This document shows, piece after piece, positions 18,476 to 26,640 of a DNA stretch of 39,436 nt (position 1 is its first letter; each line of letters begins with the position of its first letter). The position numbers and the translations under genes were made by a program. The notes beneath the pieces are model-generated. The model was not told the origin of the DNA and searched no databases. It saw only the letters and a program-made list of their open reading frames with translations. This DNA is from UBA3478 sp046048095 (lineage in GTDB: Bacteria > Bacteroidota > Bacteroidia > Flavobacteriales > Flavobacteriaceae), in the NCBI GenBank assembly GCA_046048095.1, contig JBJOGS010000097.1:1-39436 (forward strand), read 5' to 3'.

Positions 18476-19392
18476 GACACAAACTGATTTTTAACGCGTT
18501 CAGCTACTCTGAGCACAGCACTTCGCGATCTAGGATTCAGACGAACTTCTTCTTCAGAAGCCACCATTGGCTGACCGACCTTCTTAAAAGAAAGCTTAGG
18601 ATTTCCATAGAAGTCCTTTTCGACAATACCATCTGCGCGAGATGCCCTTATAAAATTTTTTACTAAACGGTCTTCAAGAGAGTGATAACTCATTAGAGCG
18701 ATGCGCCCTCCTAATTCAACCACTTCTGTTAATTGCTCAAGCATCTGCTCGATAGCCTCTAATTCTTGATTGACCTCTATGCGCAGCGCTTGAAACACTT
18801 GAGCGTTTTGCTGATTGCGCTTAGGCACATACAATACAGGCGCGATAACCTGCATCAGCTGAAATGTGGTAGTGATTGGACTTTGATTTCGTCCGGCATC
18901 AATTGCCTGAGCAATACTATATGCATTCTTAAGATCGGCGTATTTTCTAAATAGCTGGGCAAGTTCCTCTACACTATAATTGTTGACAATGTCAGAAGCC
19001 GACTGTTTCATCTGTGCACTCATTCGCATATCTAACGGACCATCAAAGCGGGTAGAAAATCCACGCGTTGCAGTATCAAACTGATACGACGAAACCCCAA
19101 AATCACCCAACACCCCGTTCACCTTGACACATCCATGAAACCGCAATTGCGCCTTGAGGTGCTTGAAATTTGAAGCGATCAACGTAAAGCGCTTGTCGTC
19201 TATTTTATTTCGTTGAGCATCCGCATCTTGATCGAAAGCAAATAAGCGCCCTGAATCTCCCAAACGCTCTAATATTGCGGCAGAATGACCTCCGCCACCA
19301 AAAGTGAGGTCTAAATAGACCCCATCGGTTTGTATCGCCAATGCGTCGATACACTCCTTAAGCAATACAGGGCTATGATAGGTTTGAGTCAT
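18472..19392 (-). CDS. rsmH: 16S rRNA (cytosine-1402-N4)-methyltransferase
   Basis: SAM-dependent methyltransferase that modifies C1402 of 16S rRNA near the P site (also called MraW). ATG 19392 gives 306 residues beginning MTQTYHSPVLLKECID, as in the family; an upstream frame start adds ten residues inside mraZ. Visible are the SAM-binding YLDLTFGGGGHSAAIL (about 27-41), GVLGDFGVSSYQFD, a substrate helix domain and the C-terminal MSYHSLEDRLVKNF and NPRSRSAVLRVAE. It overlaps the mraZ end by 20 bases. Confidence 0.97.
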   Translation of the reverse strand: MTQTYHSPVLLKECIDALAIQTDGVYLDLTFGGGGHSAAILERLGDSGRLFAFDQDADAQRNKIDDKRFTLIASNFKHLKAQLRFHGCVKVNGVLGDFGVSSYQFDTATRGFSTRFDGPLDMRMSAQMKQSASDIVNNYSVEELAQLFRKYADLKNAYSIAQAIDAGRNQSPITTTFQLMQVIAPVLYVPKRNQQNAQVFQALRIEVNQELEAIEQMLEQLTEVVELGGRIALMSYHSLEDRLVKNFIRASRADGIVEKDFYGNPKLSFKKVGQPMVASEEEVRLNPRSRSAVLRVAERVKNQFVS

Positions 19393-19834
19393 CAGAGAAT
19401 ATAGATTCAGCCAAGTCAGCATAGATATCTTGTCCTTCAGTAAGAACAGCCTCGTACTTCACCTTATCCCAGATTTCGATACGGTTAATGGCAGATGCAA
19501 GCACCACCTCTTTGCTTATAGAGGCAAAAGAAATGAGCGCCTTTGGAATCTGAAGGCGACCATGCTCTTCGAGGTTGATTTGCTGCGAACCCGCCAGAAA
19601 GTTTCTTAAAAATGTATCGTAGTTTCTGCTGAATTGATTTTTAGCCAAAATCTTAGTCATCAGCTCATCATAGGCCTGCTTAGGATAGAACTCTAGACAC
19701 TGCTGAAAGACCGAACGCTTGAGCACAAACCCCTTGTCAAGAACCGGAAACAGCTGTGACATCAAAGAAGACGGAATATTTACCCGCCCCTTAGCATCTG
19801 CCTTGCATTCGTACTGTCCGATTAAATGGGTCAT
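19373..19834 (-). CDS. mraZ: Transcriptional regulator MraZ
   Basis: DNA-binding regulator of its own dcw cluster, forming ring-shaped oligomers of double AbrB/SpoVT-like folds. ATG 19834 gives 153 residues (E. coli: 152), beginning MTHLIGQYECKADAKGRVNIP. The first DxxxR motif is DAKGR; the second half repeats it as EEHGRLQIPKALI. A TTG seven codons upstream overlaps the promoter and is not used. First gene of the 13-gene cluster. A candidate promoter and repeated operator boxes lie directly upstream. Confidence 0.95.
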   Translation of the reverse strand: MTHLIGQYECKADAKGRVNIPSSLMSQLFPVLDKGFVLKRSVFQQCLEFYPKQAYDELMTKILAKNQFSRNYDTFLRNFLAGSQQINLEEHGRLQIPKALISFASISKEVVLASAINRIEIWDKVKYEAVLTEGQDIYADLAESIFSDDSNLS

Positions 19835-19852
19835 ACTCACTGATATACTCTT

Positions 19853-19860
19853 CAAATATA
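19853..19860 (-). promoter_or_regulatory. -7 promoter element of the dcw cluster
   Basis: On the minus strand this reads TATATTTG, matching TAnnTTTG. It would start transcription about 12 bases before the mraZ ATG at 19834. No -33 TTG lies at the normal distance; the AAAGTG box array occupies that place. Confidence 0.65.
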
Positions 19861-19872
19861 GGGGTTATATTT

Positions 19873-19909
19873 CCACTTTTTGACACTTTTTGACACTTTT
19901 ATCCACAAT
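19873..19909 (-). promoter_or_regulatory. MraZ operator: tandem AAAGTG(T/G) boxes
   Basis: Reading the minus strand toward mraZ: a degenerate ATTGTGG (19909-19903), then AAAGTGT (19899-19893), AAAGTGT (19889-19883) and AAAGTGG (19879-19873). Each is separated by three bases, a 10-bp period that places all boxes on one DNA face. This resembles the AAAGTG(T/G)-N3 arrays described for MraZ in mollicutes and, more loosely, the TGGG repeats of E. coli. The array lies just upstream of the -7 element, so binding could repress or activate the whole dcw cluster. Confidence 0.8.
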
Positions 19910-19951
19910 TTAAAGAAAGTTATCCCCAATCATGTAGTTGCGCTAATTTTC

Positions 19952-19959
19952 TATATTTG
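19952..19959 (+). promoter_or_regulatory. -7 promoter element of the alpha/beta hydrolase gene
   Basis: TATATTTG matches TAnnTTTG and lies 19 bases before the ATG at 19979, which supports that start. No -33 TTG at standard spacing is visible (the nearest is 11 bases upstream). Confidence 0.6.
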
Positions 19960-19978
19960 GGGTTTGCAAAACCTCCGT

Positions 19979-20749
19979 ATGCAGCAAGGTCAACGCACCA
20001 AGAGTACCGGTCAATTTGAGTATCTCGATCAGGGTGAAGGCACTCCAATCATTGTGCTGCACGGATTAATGGGAGGGCTGAGCAATTTCTCTGCGGTCGT
20101 TAACCACTTTTCAACTCGAGGCTATCGCATACTAATTCCAGTGCTACCGCTGTACGACTTACCCTTATTAAAAACAACGGTAAAAGCCTTCGCTGAATAC
20201 ATCAACGACTTTATCAAGCACTTAGAATTGAACGAGGTCATCTTATTAGGAAACTCATTAGGAGGACACATCGGACTGCTGCATCTCAAACTGTTTCCAA
20301 AAAATGTGAAAGCTTTAGTGATCACCGGAAGTTCTGGGCTTTATGAGAATTCTATGGGGGATAGCTACCCAAAGCGTGGCGACTACGACTACATTAAGAA
20401 AAAAGCTGAAGAGGTATTTTACGATCCAGAAGTTGCCACCAAAGAAATCATAGATGAAGTATTCGAACTTGTAAATGATCGCGGCAAACTAGTCAAAACT
20501 CTAGCTATAGCTAAGAGCGCCATACGGCATAATATGGCCAAAGATCTTCCGAAACTCAAGGCTCCTACCTGTATCATTTGGGGAAAAAATGACAAAGTTA
20601 CCCCTCCAGAAGTAGCCGAAGAGTTCAACAAACTCTTGCCTAATTCTGATCTCTTCTGGATCGATCAATGCGGTCATGCCCCGATGATGGAGCATCCTGA
20701 AGCATTTAACCATCTACTCGAAGCTTGGCTAAAACAACGCCAATTGTAA
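19979..20749 (+). CDS. Alpha/beta-fold hydrolase
   Basis: A serine hydrolase of the alpha/beta fold with unknown substrate. ATG 19979 gives 256 residues; an in-frame TTG at 19880 would start inside the mraZ operator and add a tail without family similarity. The N-terminal oxyanion motif is VLHGLMGG (about 27-34). The predicted catalytic triad is Ser93 in LLGNSLGGH, Asp205 in WGKNDKVTP and His233 in QCGHAPMMEHPE. No signal peptide is seen, so it is probably cytoplasmic. It is followed after 10 bases by engB, a neighbourhood common in Flavobacteriia. It could be an esterase or an MhpC-like C-C hydrolase; the sequence does not decide. Confidence 0.9.
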   Translation: MQQGQRTKSTGQFEYLDQGEGTPIIVLHGLMGGLSNFSAVVNHFSTRGYRILIPVLPLYDLPLLKTTVKAFAEYINDFIKHLELNEVILLGNSLGGHIGLLHLKLFPKNVKALVITGSSGLYENSMGDSYPKRGDYDYIKKKAEEVFYDPEVATKEIIDEVFELVNDRGKLVKTLAIAKSAIRHNMAKDLPKLKAPTCIIWGKNDKVTPPEVAEEFNKLLPNSDLFWIDQCGHAPMMEHPEAFNHLLEAWLKQRQL

Positions 20750-20759
20750 TTCGCTGCTC

Positions 20760-21380
20760 ATGAAAATTCATTCGGCAAAGTTCGTGATGAGCAATTCATC
20801 GGTAGAGCAATGCCCAAACCAACTGCTTCCTGAGTATGCCTTCATTGGTAGGTCTAATGTTGGAAAGTCTTCGTTGATCAATGCCTTGACCAACCATAGC
20901 TCACTAGCTAAGACTTCTTCACGCCCAGGTAAAACACAGTTGATCAATCACTTTCTGATCAATGACAATTGGTTTCTAGTTGATCTTCCGGGTTACGGAT
21001 ATGCCCGAGTTTCAAAATCGACTAAAAAAGAGTTCCAAAGCTACATTCGCAGCTATTTCAAAAAGCGCACCCAACTCTTCTGTGCCTTTGTGCTCATTGA
21101 TATCCGGCATAAACCCCAACCCATAGATCTCGAATTCATGGAATGGCTCGCCTCAAATGAAATCGCGTTTTACATGGTGTTTACCAAAGCAGATAAACTG
21201 AAGCCCGAGGCAAAAAAGATAAAAGTAGCGGCCTATTGCGAAGCGATGACTGCTTCGCTTTGGGAACAGCATCCGCCTTACTTTGTAACCTCTTCAACCA
21301 GTCGAGAGGGCTGCGACGATATTCTAAACGAAATTGATCGACTGAATCAAGTCTTTCGATCTAATCATTCACCCTACTGA
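20760..21380 (+). CDS. engB: Ribosome biogenesis GTPase EngB (YsxC/YihA)
   Basis: TRAFAC-class GTPase needed for late assembly of the large ribosomal subunit. The 206 residues show G1 GRSNVGKS (30-37), a threonine G2 region around RPGKTQLINHF, G3 DLPG (75-78), G4 TKAD (142-145) and a G5-like TSSTSREG near residue 180. The length is normal. It forms a short plus-strand unit with the hydrolase and converges with gldC, overlapping it by 7 bases. Confidence 0.96.
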   Translation: MKIHSAKFVMSNSSVEQCPNQLLPEYAFIGRSNVGKSSLINALTNHSSLAKTSSRPGKTQLINHFLINDNWFLVDLPGYGYARVSKSTKKEFQSYIRSYFKKRTQLFCAFVLIDIRHKPQPIDLEFMEWLASNEIAFYMVFTKADKLKPEAKKIKVAAYCEAMTASLWEQHPPYFVTSSTSREGCDDILNEIDRLNQVFRSNHSPY

Positions 21381-21715
21381 TTCTTGTAGAGATTTAATCG
21401 GTCTGCAAAATAGGATGCGTATTCTCGAAGTGAAGAAGACACCTCCGTTTCTTGAGTGGCCTTTTCGAAGGTCGCGGCCATGCGCACCAAGGTTTGATGA
21501 AAAAAAAGCTTCATCTCGTCCACAGGCATATCTTTCGTCCACAGATCAATGCTCAGCGTCTCTTTGTCAGACGGATCCCAAATCGACAACAAAAGTGCCT
21601 TGGTTTGAGCCTGTTCTACCCCACCGTCTTGAGCCGTCCAATGTAACGCCTCAGGAATTTTGTTTTCATCTAATTCAACGTGCAAAGTAATTTCAGATTG
21701 ATGCGTAGCAGCCAT
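21374..21715 (-). CDS. gldC: Gliding motility protein GldC
   Basis: Bacteroidetes-specific small protein that assists gliding motility and T9SS-linked functions; in Flavobacterium it is accessory to the lipoprotein GldB. From ATG 21715 it has 113 residues. Diagnostic stretches are SEITLHVELDENKIPEALHW, LLLSIWDPSDKETLSIDLWT and KDMPVDEMKLFFHQTL. No signal peptide or membrane segment is seen. A TTG six codons upstream lies inside the promoter. gldB, often its neighbour, is not in the window, and gldC has its own promoter. Confidence 0.92.
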   Translation of the reverse strand: MAATHQSEITLHVELDENKIPEALHWTAQDGGVEQAQTKALLLSIWDPSDKETLSIDLWTKDMPVDEMKLFFHQTLVRMAATFEKATQETEVSSSLREYASYFADRLNLYKNQ

Positions 21716-21730
21716 AGTGAATTGTTTACC

Positions 21731-21738
21731 CAAAATTA
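21731..21738 (-). promoter_or_regulatory. -7 promoter element of gldC
   Basis: The minus strand reads TAATTTTG (TAnnTTTG), 15 bases before the gldC ATG. It is back to back with the nadE -7 element 14 bases away, so the two polymerases could compete for this short region. Confidence 0.6.
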
Positions 21739-21752
21739 CCCAATCTAAATCT

Positions 21753-21760
21753 TAACTTTG
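21753..21760 (+). promoter_or_regulatory. -7 promoter element of nadE
   Basis: TAACTTTG (TAnnTTTG) lies 14 bases before the nadE ATG at 21775, giving a very short leader. Confidence 0.6.
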
Positions 21761-21774
21761 CATAAAAAGGGCCT

Positions 21775-22566
21775 ATGAACGTTTCTGCAATTTCTAACCA
21801 CATCGTCAATTGGTTAAGAACATACGCCTCTCAGGCCAAAGCTAAAGGCTTTGTTGTCGGAGTTTCAGGAGGAATTGATTCGGCTACGACCTCAACGCTT
21901 TGCGCCTTAACGGGTCTAGAGGTCACCCTGCTCAATCTACCGATCCTTCAAGCAAAAGACCAGCTTGATCGCGGAGTGGCTCATATGAAATGGTTGAGTC
22001 ATACCTACAAAAACGTCTCAACACACACCATAGAACTCGACGCTACGTTTGAAGCCTTTCAGTCAGCCCAGACAATCAAAGCCTCCTCTTCTGAGCTTAC
22101 GCAGCTCGCCCTAGCCAATTCTCGAGCTAGACTTCGGATGACGACCTTGTACTACACCGCGCAGTGTAAATCGGCACTTGTAGCCGGAACCGGCAATAAA
22201 GTGGAAGACTTCGGAGTAGGATTCTACACCAAGTATGGCGATGGCGGAGTAGACCTCAGCCCAATAGCCGATCTCACCAAAACCGAGGTGTGGCAACTCG
22301 GAAAATTTTTAGGGGTGTCTAAAGAAATTGTCGAAGCCCCACCTACCGATGGGCTTTGGGGAGACAACCGATCAGACGAGGATCAAATTGGGGCGAGTTA
22401 CCCCGAATTGGAATGGGCCATGCAGCTTTATGAACAAAACACTTCTGTTGAAACGTTGACGGGGCGCGAACGCGAGGTGTATGAAACGTTCTTGAGATTT
22501 CATCGGGCCAACAAGCACAAAATGGACCCCATTCCGGTATGTCCTATTCCTAGCGAATTGCGCTAA
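21775..22566 (+). CDS. nadE: NH3-dependent NAD+ synthetase
   Basis: Last step of NAD biosynthesis: amidation of nicotinate adenine dinucleotide with ammonia and ATP. The 263 residues lack a glutaminase domain, so free ammonia is expected to be the donor. The N-type ATP pyrophosphatase loop SGGIDS is at 31-36. Other family signatures are LVAGTGNKVEDFGVGFYTKYGDGGVDLSPIADLTKTEV and APPTDGLWGDNRSDEDQIG. The stop abuts the convergent dnaG stop with no gap. Confidence 0.96.
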   Translation: MNVSAISNHIVNWLRTYASQAKAKGFVVGVSGGIDSATTSTLCALTGLEVTLLNLPILQAKDQLDRGVAHMKWLSHTYKNVSTHTIELDATFEAFQSAQTIKASSSELTQLALANSRARLRMTTLYYTAQCKSALVAGTGNKVEDFGVGFYTKYGDGGVDLSPIADLTKTEVWQLGKFLGVSKEIVEAPPTDGLWGDNRSDEDQIGASYPELEWAMQLYEQNTSVETLTGREREVYETFLRFHRANKHKMDPIPVCPIPSELR

Positions 22567-24564
22567 TTAGACGGTCAGTACTCGATTTAGGCGTTTACTC
22601 AGCACCTTGTTGAGCATGAGGTAATCCATGACTTCTTCAAGTACGCTTTGATCTGCTTGATCTGAACTTTTCTTCTGTAATTCTTTAAGGTGTTGCTGTA
22701 CCCAATGCGAGCGCAATGAAAGTACAGTTTCTGATACCTGCTGCGCAATTTGATCGCTTCTGTTTTTTGGATAGATATTCTTTCTCTCCCACTGGTGAAG
22801 GGCGTACTGCTCGTATTCAAAAACGATAGTAGAGACCTGCTCAATCAGCGATTCTTGTTGGTGATGCTCTAAATATTTGAGTAGGGCGGTGAGATCTTCT
22901 CCTTGTTCTTCGGTATAAAACCGGATGATCCAATCAAAAAGACTACTGTAAAGGGGATCTGAAAAACGCATCTCATCTTGCTGTAAGTCGAGGTAAATCT
23001 TTTCGTAAACCTTGGAGGTGACTAGCGATCGTTTTGAAACGAGTGCGCCACTCTGCTCATCATGCTCTAAAAATTCGTCGTCAAAGACTTCTGTTTGAGA
23101 TCCATAAAGCAACAGTGATTCTATCAGTGACCGCTCAAGCTCTTTTTGTCGGTCTTTAGGAGCCTCAGCCGTCACCTGACTAACCACTTCTAGACTTTTC
23201 AACGTCGGCGTCTCTTGTCGCGATCGCACCTCGCGCTTTTCTTTAGCCTCTAAATCAGCTAAGGCAGCGTAAACTACCGATTCGCTGAGCTTAAATGTGT
23301 CCACGCACTGCTTGACATACAGCTCTCTCTTAATCGGATCAGCGATATGCCAAATGCTCTTAACAATCTCACGGATCGCTTCTGACTTTGTAATGGCATC
23401 TTTAGCCTCTCCAAGCAGTATCTGAGATTTATAGGTAATGAAATCAATTTGATGCTTCTCGAAATAAGCTACGATTTCATCGTAATCATGGGTCCTAGCA
23501 AAGCTATCTGGATCTTCACCCTCAGGAAGCGACAGCACCCGCACATTCAAACCTTCAGCAAGTATGAGATCAATACTTCGCATTGAGGCCCGAATACCGG
23601 CTTGATCTGCATCAAAAATTAACGTGATAGTCGCACATAAGCGCCGAATCATTCGAATCTGAGACTCGGTCAGGGCGGTTCCACTAGAAGAAACTACATT
23701 TTCTACTCCGCGCTGGTGCAACTGTATCACATCGGTATATCCTTCGACCAGGTAGCAATTATTCTGTTTAGCAATCGCCGACTTAGCGAAATGTATACCA
23801 TATAAAGCCTTGGCTTTGTGGTAAATCGCACTCTCAGGCGAGTTTACGTATTTAGCCACCTTCTTTTGAGAGTCGAGAATACGGCCTCCAAAGCCTAGGA
23901 TGCGGCCGCTCGTACTTTGAATTGGAAAGATCACTCGATCTCTAAATCGATCTCTCCACGCACTCTGTTGCGCGATGCTTTCAGTCGCGGAGTCTACTTT
24001 AAAACACACCCCCGTCTCTTCGAGCAACTCTGGTTGGTATCCTTTACCGATAGCTTCGTTTGCAAGGCCTTGCCAGTCTGTACCACCAAATCCGAGCTTG
24101 AACCGCTTTATAGTTTCTTCACTAAAACCTCGCTCAATGAAATAAGTCAACCCTATGGCCCTTCCCTGCGGATGTTCATGCAACTGCTTTTCAAAATACT
24201 CTTGAGCAAATTCAGTAATGAGAAATAGGCTCTCTTGATGATCCTTCGCCTCTTTTTCTTCTGAAGACTGCGCAGTTTCTTCAATTTCAATATGGTATTT
24301 CTGAGCGAGATGCCTAATGGCCTCAGGATAGGTATACTGTTCCATCTCCATCAGAAAGGCAATCGCGTTTCCGCCCTTTCCGCTACTAAAATCTTTCCAT
24401 ATCTGCTTCACCGGAGACACCATGAAACTAGGTGTGCGCTCGCTAGTGAAAGGACTTAACCCCTTAAAATTGGCCCCCGATTTCTTGAGTTGCACATAGT
24501 CTTGAATCACCTCTTCTACGCGAACAGCCTCATATACCTTATCTATGGTTGCCTTAGCTATCAT
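22567..24564 (-). CDS. dnaG: DNA primase DnaG with degenerate zinc-binding domain
   Basis: Makes RNA primers at the replication fork. The 665 residues comprise an N-terminal CHC2-type domain (1-100), the RNA-polymerase/Toprim core with EGYTDV (E274) and DADQAG (D318, D320), and a C-terminal helicase-interacting part. The zinc domain keeps its fold signature (GLSPFTSERTPSF and IWKDFSSGKGG), but the usual Cys-His-Cys-Cys ligands are replaced by Ser37, Thr40, Asp58 and Ser61, so zinc is very probably not bound. This appears typical of Flavobacteriia. It lies 18 bases after the polyprenyl synthase gene. Confidence 0.95.
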   Translation of the reverse strand: MIAKATIDKVYEAVRVEEVIQDYVQLKKSGANFKGLSPFTSERTPSFMVSPVKQIWKDFSSGKGGNAIAFLMEMEQYTYPEAIRHLAQKYHIEIEETAQSSEEKEAKDHQESLFLITEFAQEYFEKQLHEHPQGRAIGLTYFIERGFSEETIKRFKLGFGGTDWQGLANEAIGKGYQPELLEETGVCFKVDSATESIAQQSAWRDRFRDRVIFPIQSTSGRILGFGGRILDSQKKVAKYVNSPESAIYHKAKALYGIHFAKSAIAKQNNCYLVEGYTDVIQLHQRGVENVVSSSGTALTESQIRMIRRLCATITLIFDADQAGIRASMRSIDLILAEGLNVRVLSLPEGEDPDSFARTHDYDEIVAYFEKHQIDFITYKSQILLGEAKDAITKSEAIREIVKSIWHIADPIKRELYVKQCVDTFKLSESVVYAALADLEAKEKREVRSRQETPTLKSLEVVSQVTAEAPKDRQKELERSLIESLLLYGSQTEVFDDEFLEHDEQSGALVSKRSLVTSKVYEKIYLDLQQDEMRFSDPLYSSLFDWIIRFYTEEQGEDLTALLKYLEHHQQESLIEQVSTIVFEYEQYALHQWERKNIYPKNRSDQIAQQVSETVLSLRSHWVQQHLKELQKKSSDQADQSVLEEVMDYLMLNKVLSKRLNRVLTV

Positions 24565-24582
24565 CGTTACTGACCTCTCATC

Positions 24583-25560
24583 TTATTTTTTACGATCCAC
24601 TACATAGTTGACTAAGTCTACCAAAGCGCTTTTGTAAGGGCTTTCAGGATAATTCACGAGCATGCCTAAGGCGGCGTCGCGATAGCGATTCATCTGTGAG
24701 GTAGCGTACGATAAACCTCCGTTCTCTTTGACGTAATCGATTACCTCTTGAACGCGTTTCTTGTCTTTGTGATGGCGTTTGATCGTATCAATAATCCATC
24801 GCTTTTCAGACGAAGTCGCCTTATTCAATACGTAGATCAAGGGCAGGGTCATCTTTTGTTCCTTGATATCTATACCTGTTGGCTTACCGATAGCCCCATC
24901 CGTGTAATCAAATAAGTCGTCTTTAATCTGAAAGGCCATTCCGGCGTATTCACCGAACGATCTAAATCTCTCGATCTCTTCGTCACTCCTTCTCACCGAA
25001 GCGGCACCCATCGCACAACAAGCTGCAATTAAGGTAGCTGTTTTTTGTCGGATGATGTCGTAATAAATTGACTCATTGATATCTAGTCGCCTTGCCTTCT
25101 CAAGCTGCAACAACTCTCCTTGACTCATCTCACGCACTGCCTCTGAAACAATCTTTAGCAAGTCAAAATCGTCGTGATCTAAAGAAAGTAATAGACCTTT
25201 TGAGAAGAAATAGTCTCCTACGAGTACCGCGATTTTATTCTTCCAGAGCGCGTTTACAGAAAAAAATCCTCTACGCTTGTCACTGGCATCAATAACATCA
25301 TCATGAACTAATGAGGCAGTGTGTATGAGTTCTATGATTGAGGCTCCTCGATAAGTACGCTCGCTAACCACTCCTTCACCCAACAGCTTTGCAACCAAGA
25401 AGACAAACATCGGTCGCATTTGTTTACCCTTGCGACTCGCTATGTAATACGTAATGCGATTGAGCAAGGCCACCTTAGAAGCCATCGCCTCTTTGAACTT
25501 CGATTCAAAAAGGTCCATTTCAGCAACAATCGGTTGGCGTATTTTGGCGACAGTTTGCAA
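24583..25560 (-). CDS. Long-chain trans-polyprenyl diphosphate synthase
   Basis: Class I prenyl elongase, probably making the side chain of menaquinone (IspB-like). The 325 residues contain the first Asp-rich motif LVHDDVIDASDKRRG (DDVID 87-91) and the second, FQIKDDLFDYTDG (DDLFD 214-218), plus GKQMRPMFVF near residue 46. The frame begins with TTG at 25560 (MQTVAKIRQPIVAEM). I keep it because known flavobacterial relatives start with a similar lead; ATG 25518 is the alternative. It lies 18 bases after rlmN. Confidence 0.93.
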   Translation of the reverse strand: MQTVAKIRQPIVAEMDLFESKFKEAMASKVALLNRITYYIASRKGKQMRPMFVFLVAKLLGEGVVSERTYRGASIIELIHTASLVHDDVIDASDKRRGFFSVNALWKNKIAVLVGDYFFSKGLLLSLDHDDFDLLKIVSEAVREMSQGELLQLEKARRLDINESIYYDIIRQKTATLIAACCAMGAASVRRSDEEIERFRSFGEYAGMAFQIKDDLFDYTDGAIGKPTGIDIKEQKMTLPLIYVLNKATSSEKRWIIDTIKRHHKDKKRVQEVIDYVKENGGLSYATSQMNRYRDAALGMLVNYPESPYKSALVDLVNYVVDRKK

Positions 25561-25578
25561 GATAGGGGCGGACTAATT

Positions 25579-26637
25579 TTAGTGTTCTAAAGGTACCAAT
25601 TTATTAGCCAGTTGCCCGCACGCGGCGTCTATATCTTTACCCCGAGAACGCCTGACAGTCACAGTGATTCTCGCGCGCTCTAACGCCTGAATATACCGCT
25701 CAATCACTTCTTGGTCGGCGGCTTTGAAGTCTTTGGCATCTGTAGGATTATATTCGATGATATTTACCTTGGATGGCACTTTTTTGGCATAACTGACAAG
25801 GGCATCTATCGCCGATTGAGTATCATTAATTCCCTTCCAAATAAGGTACTCAAAAGTCACCTTTGAGCGGGTTTGCTGATACCAGTATTGCAAAGACTTG
25901 AGCAGGGTATCTAAATCAAATGAAGTGCTAAAAGGCATAATGGTATTGCGCACCTTTTCTTCAGCGGAATGAAGAGAGACGGCTAATTGAAACTTAGGGT
26001 TTTCATCGGCCAACTTTTCAATCATCTTTGGAATGCCTGAGGTGGATATGGTAATTCGCTTTGGAGAGATCGCTAAGCCTGAGGTAATCTTATCCACCGC
26101 AGCGATAACATTTTTGTAGTTCATCAGGGGCTCTCCCATTCCCATAAAAACAATATTCGTTAGTGGGCGATCAAAATAGAGACGGCTTTGACGGTCAAGC
26201 GCCATTACCTGGTCGTAAATTTCATCCGGATTGAGGTTACGCATGCGCTTTAATTGCGAGGTAGCACAGAAGGTACAGTCCAGACTGCAGCCCACTTGAC
26301 TCGAAACACAAGCTGTAGAGCGAGTGGCGGTCGGAATCAGCACCGATTCAACCGTTAATCCATCATGCAAACGAATTGCATTCTTGATCGTTTGATCCGC
26401 ACTGCGTTGCTGGCGGTCAACGGCAATATGATTGATCACAAACGACGCTTCAAGAAGCGCTCTAGTGGTTTTGGAAAGATTGGTCATCACCTCAAAGCTA
26501 TGGGCCCCTTTTTGCCACAGCCATTGGTATACTTGATCTGCCCTAAAAGCCTGTTCACCTTTTGAGAGAAAAAAAGCCCTCAGACCCTCTAAATCGAGTG
26601 ATCGTATATCGCGTTTAGCCTCTTTCTCTTCAGACAT
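25579..26637 (-). CDS. rlmN: Dual-specificity RNA methyltransferase RlmN
   Basis: Radical SAM enzyme that methylates C2 of A2503 in 23S rRNA and A37 of some tRNAs. The 352 residues show the radical SAM cysteines C117, C121 and C124 (CSLDCTFCA), the SAM motif MGMGEPLMNY and the methyl-carrying C340 near the C terminus (DAACGQL), as in E. coli. Cytoplasmic. It starts 3 bases after the queA stop. Confidence 0.96.
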   Translation of the reverse strand: MSEEKEAKRDIRSLDLEGLRAFFLSKGEQAFRADQVYQWLWQKGAHSFEVMTNLSKTTRALLEASFVINHIAVDRQQRSADQTIKNAIRLHDGLTVESVLIPTATRSTACVSSQVGCSLDCTFCATSQLKRMRNLNPDEIYDQVMALDRQSRLYFDRPLTNIVFMGMGEPLMNYKNVIAAVDKITSGLAISPKRITISTSGIPKMIEKLADENPKFQLAVSLHSAEEKVRNTIMPFSTSFDLDTLLKSLQYWYQQTRSKVTFEYLIWKGINDTQSAIDALVSYAKKVPSKVNIIEYNPTDAKDFKAADQEVIERYIQALERARITVTVRRSRGKDIDAACGQLANKLVPLEH

Positions 26638-26640
26638 GTA

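Noticed and set aside
19899..19928. Replication origin
   Set aside because: Only two DnaA-like boxes, no larger AT-rich unwinding region and no dnaA or dnaN nearby.
19880..19978. N-terminal extension of the hydrolase from the TTG at 19880
   Set aside because: It would begin in the MraZ boxes upstream of the promoter at 19952, and the extra 33 residues do not fit the family.
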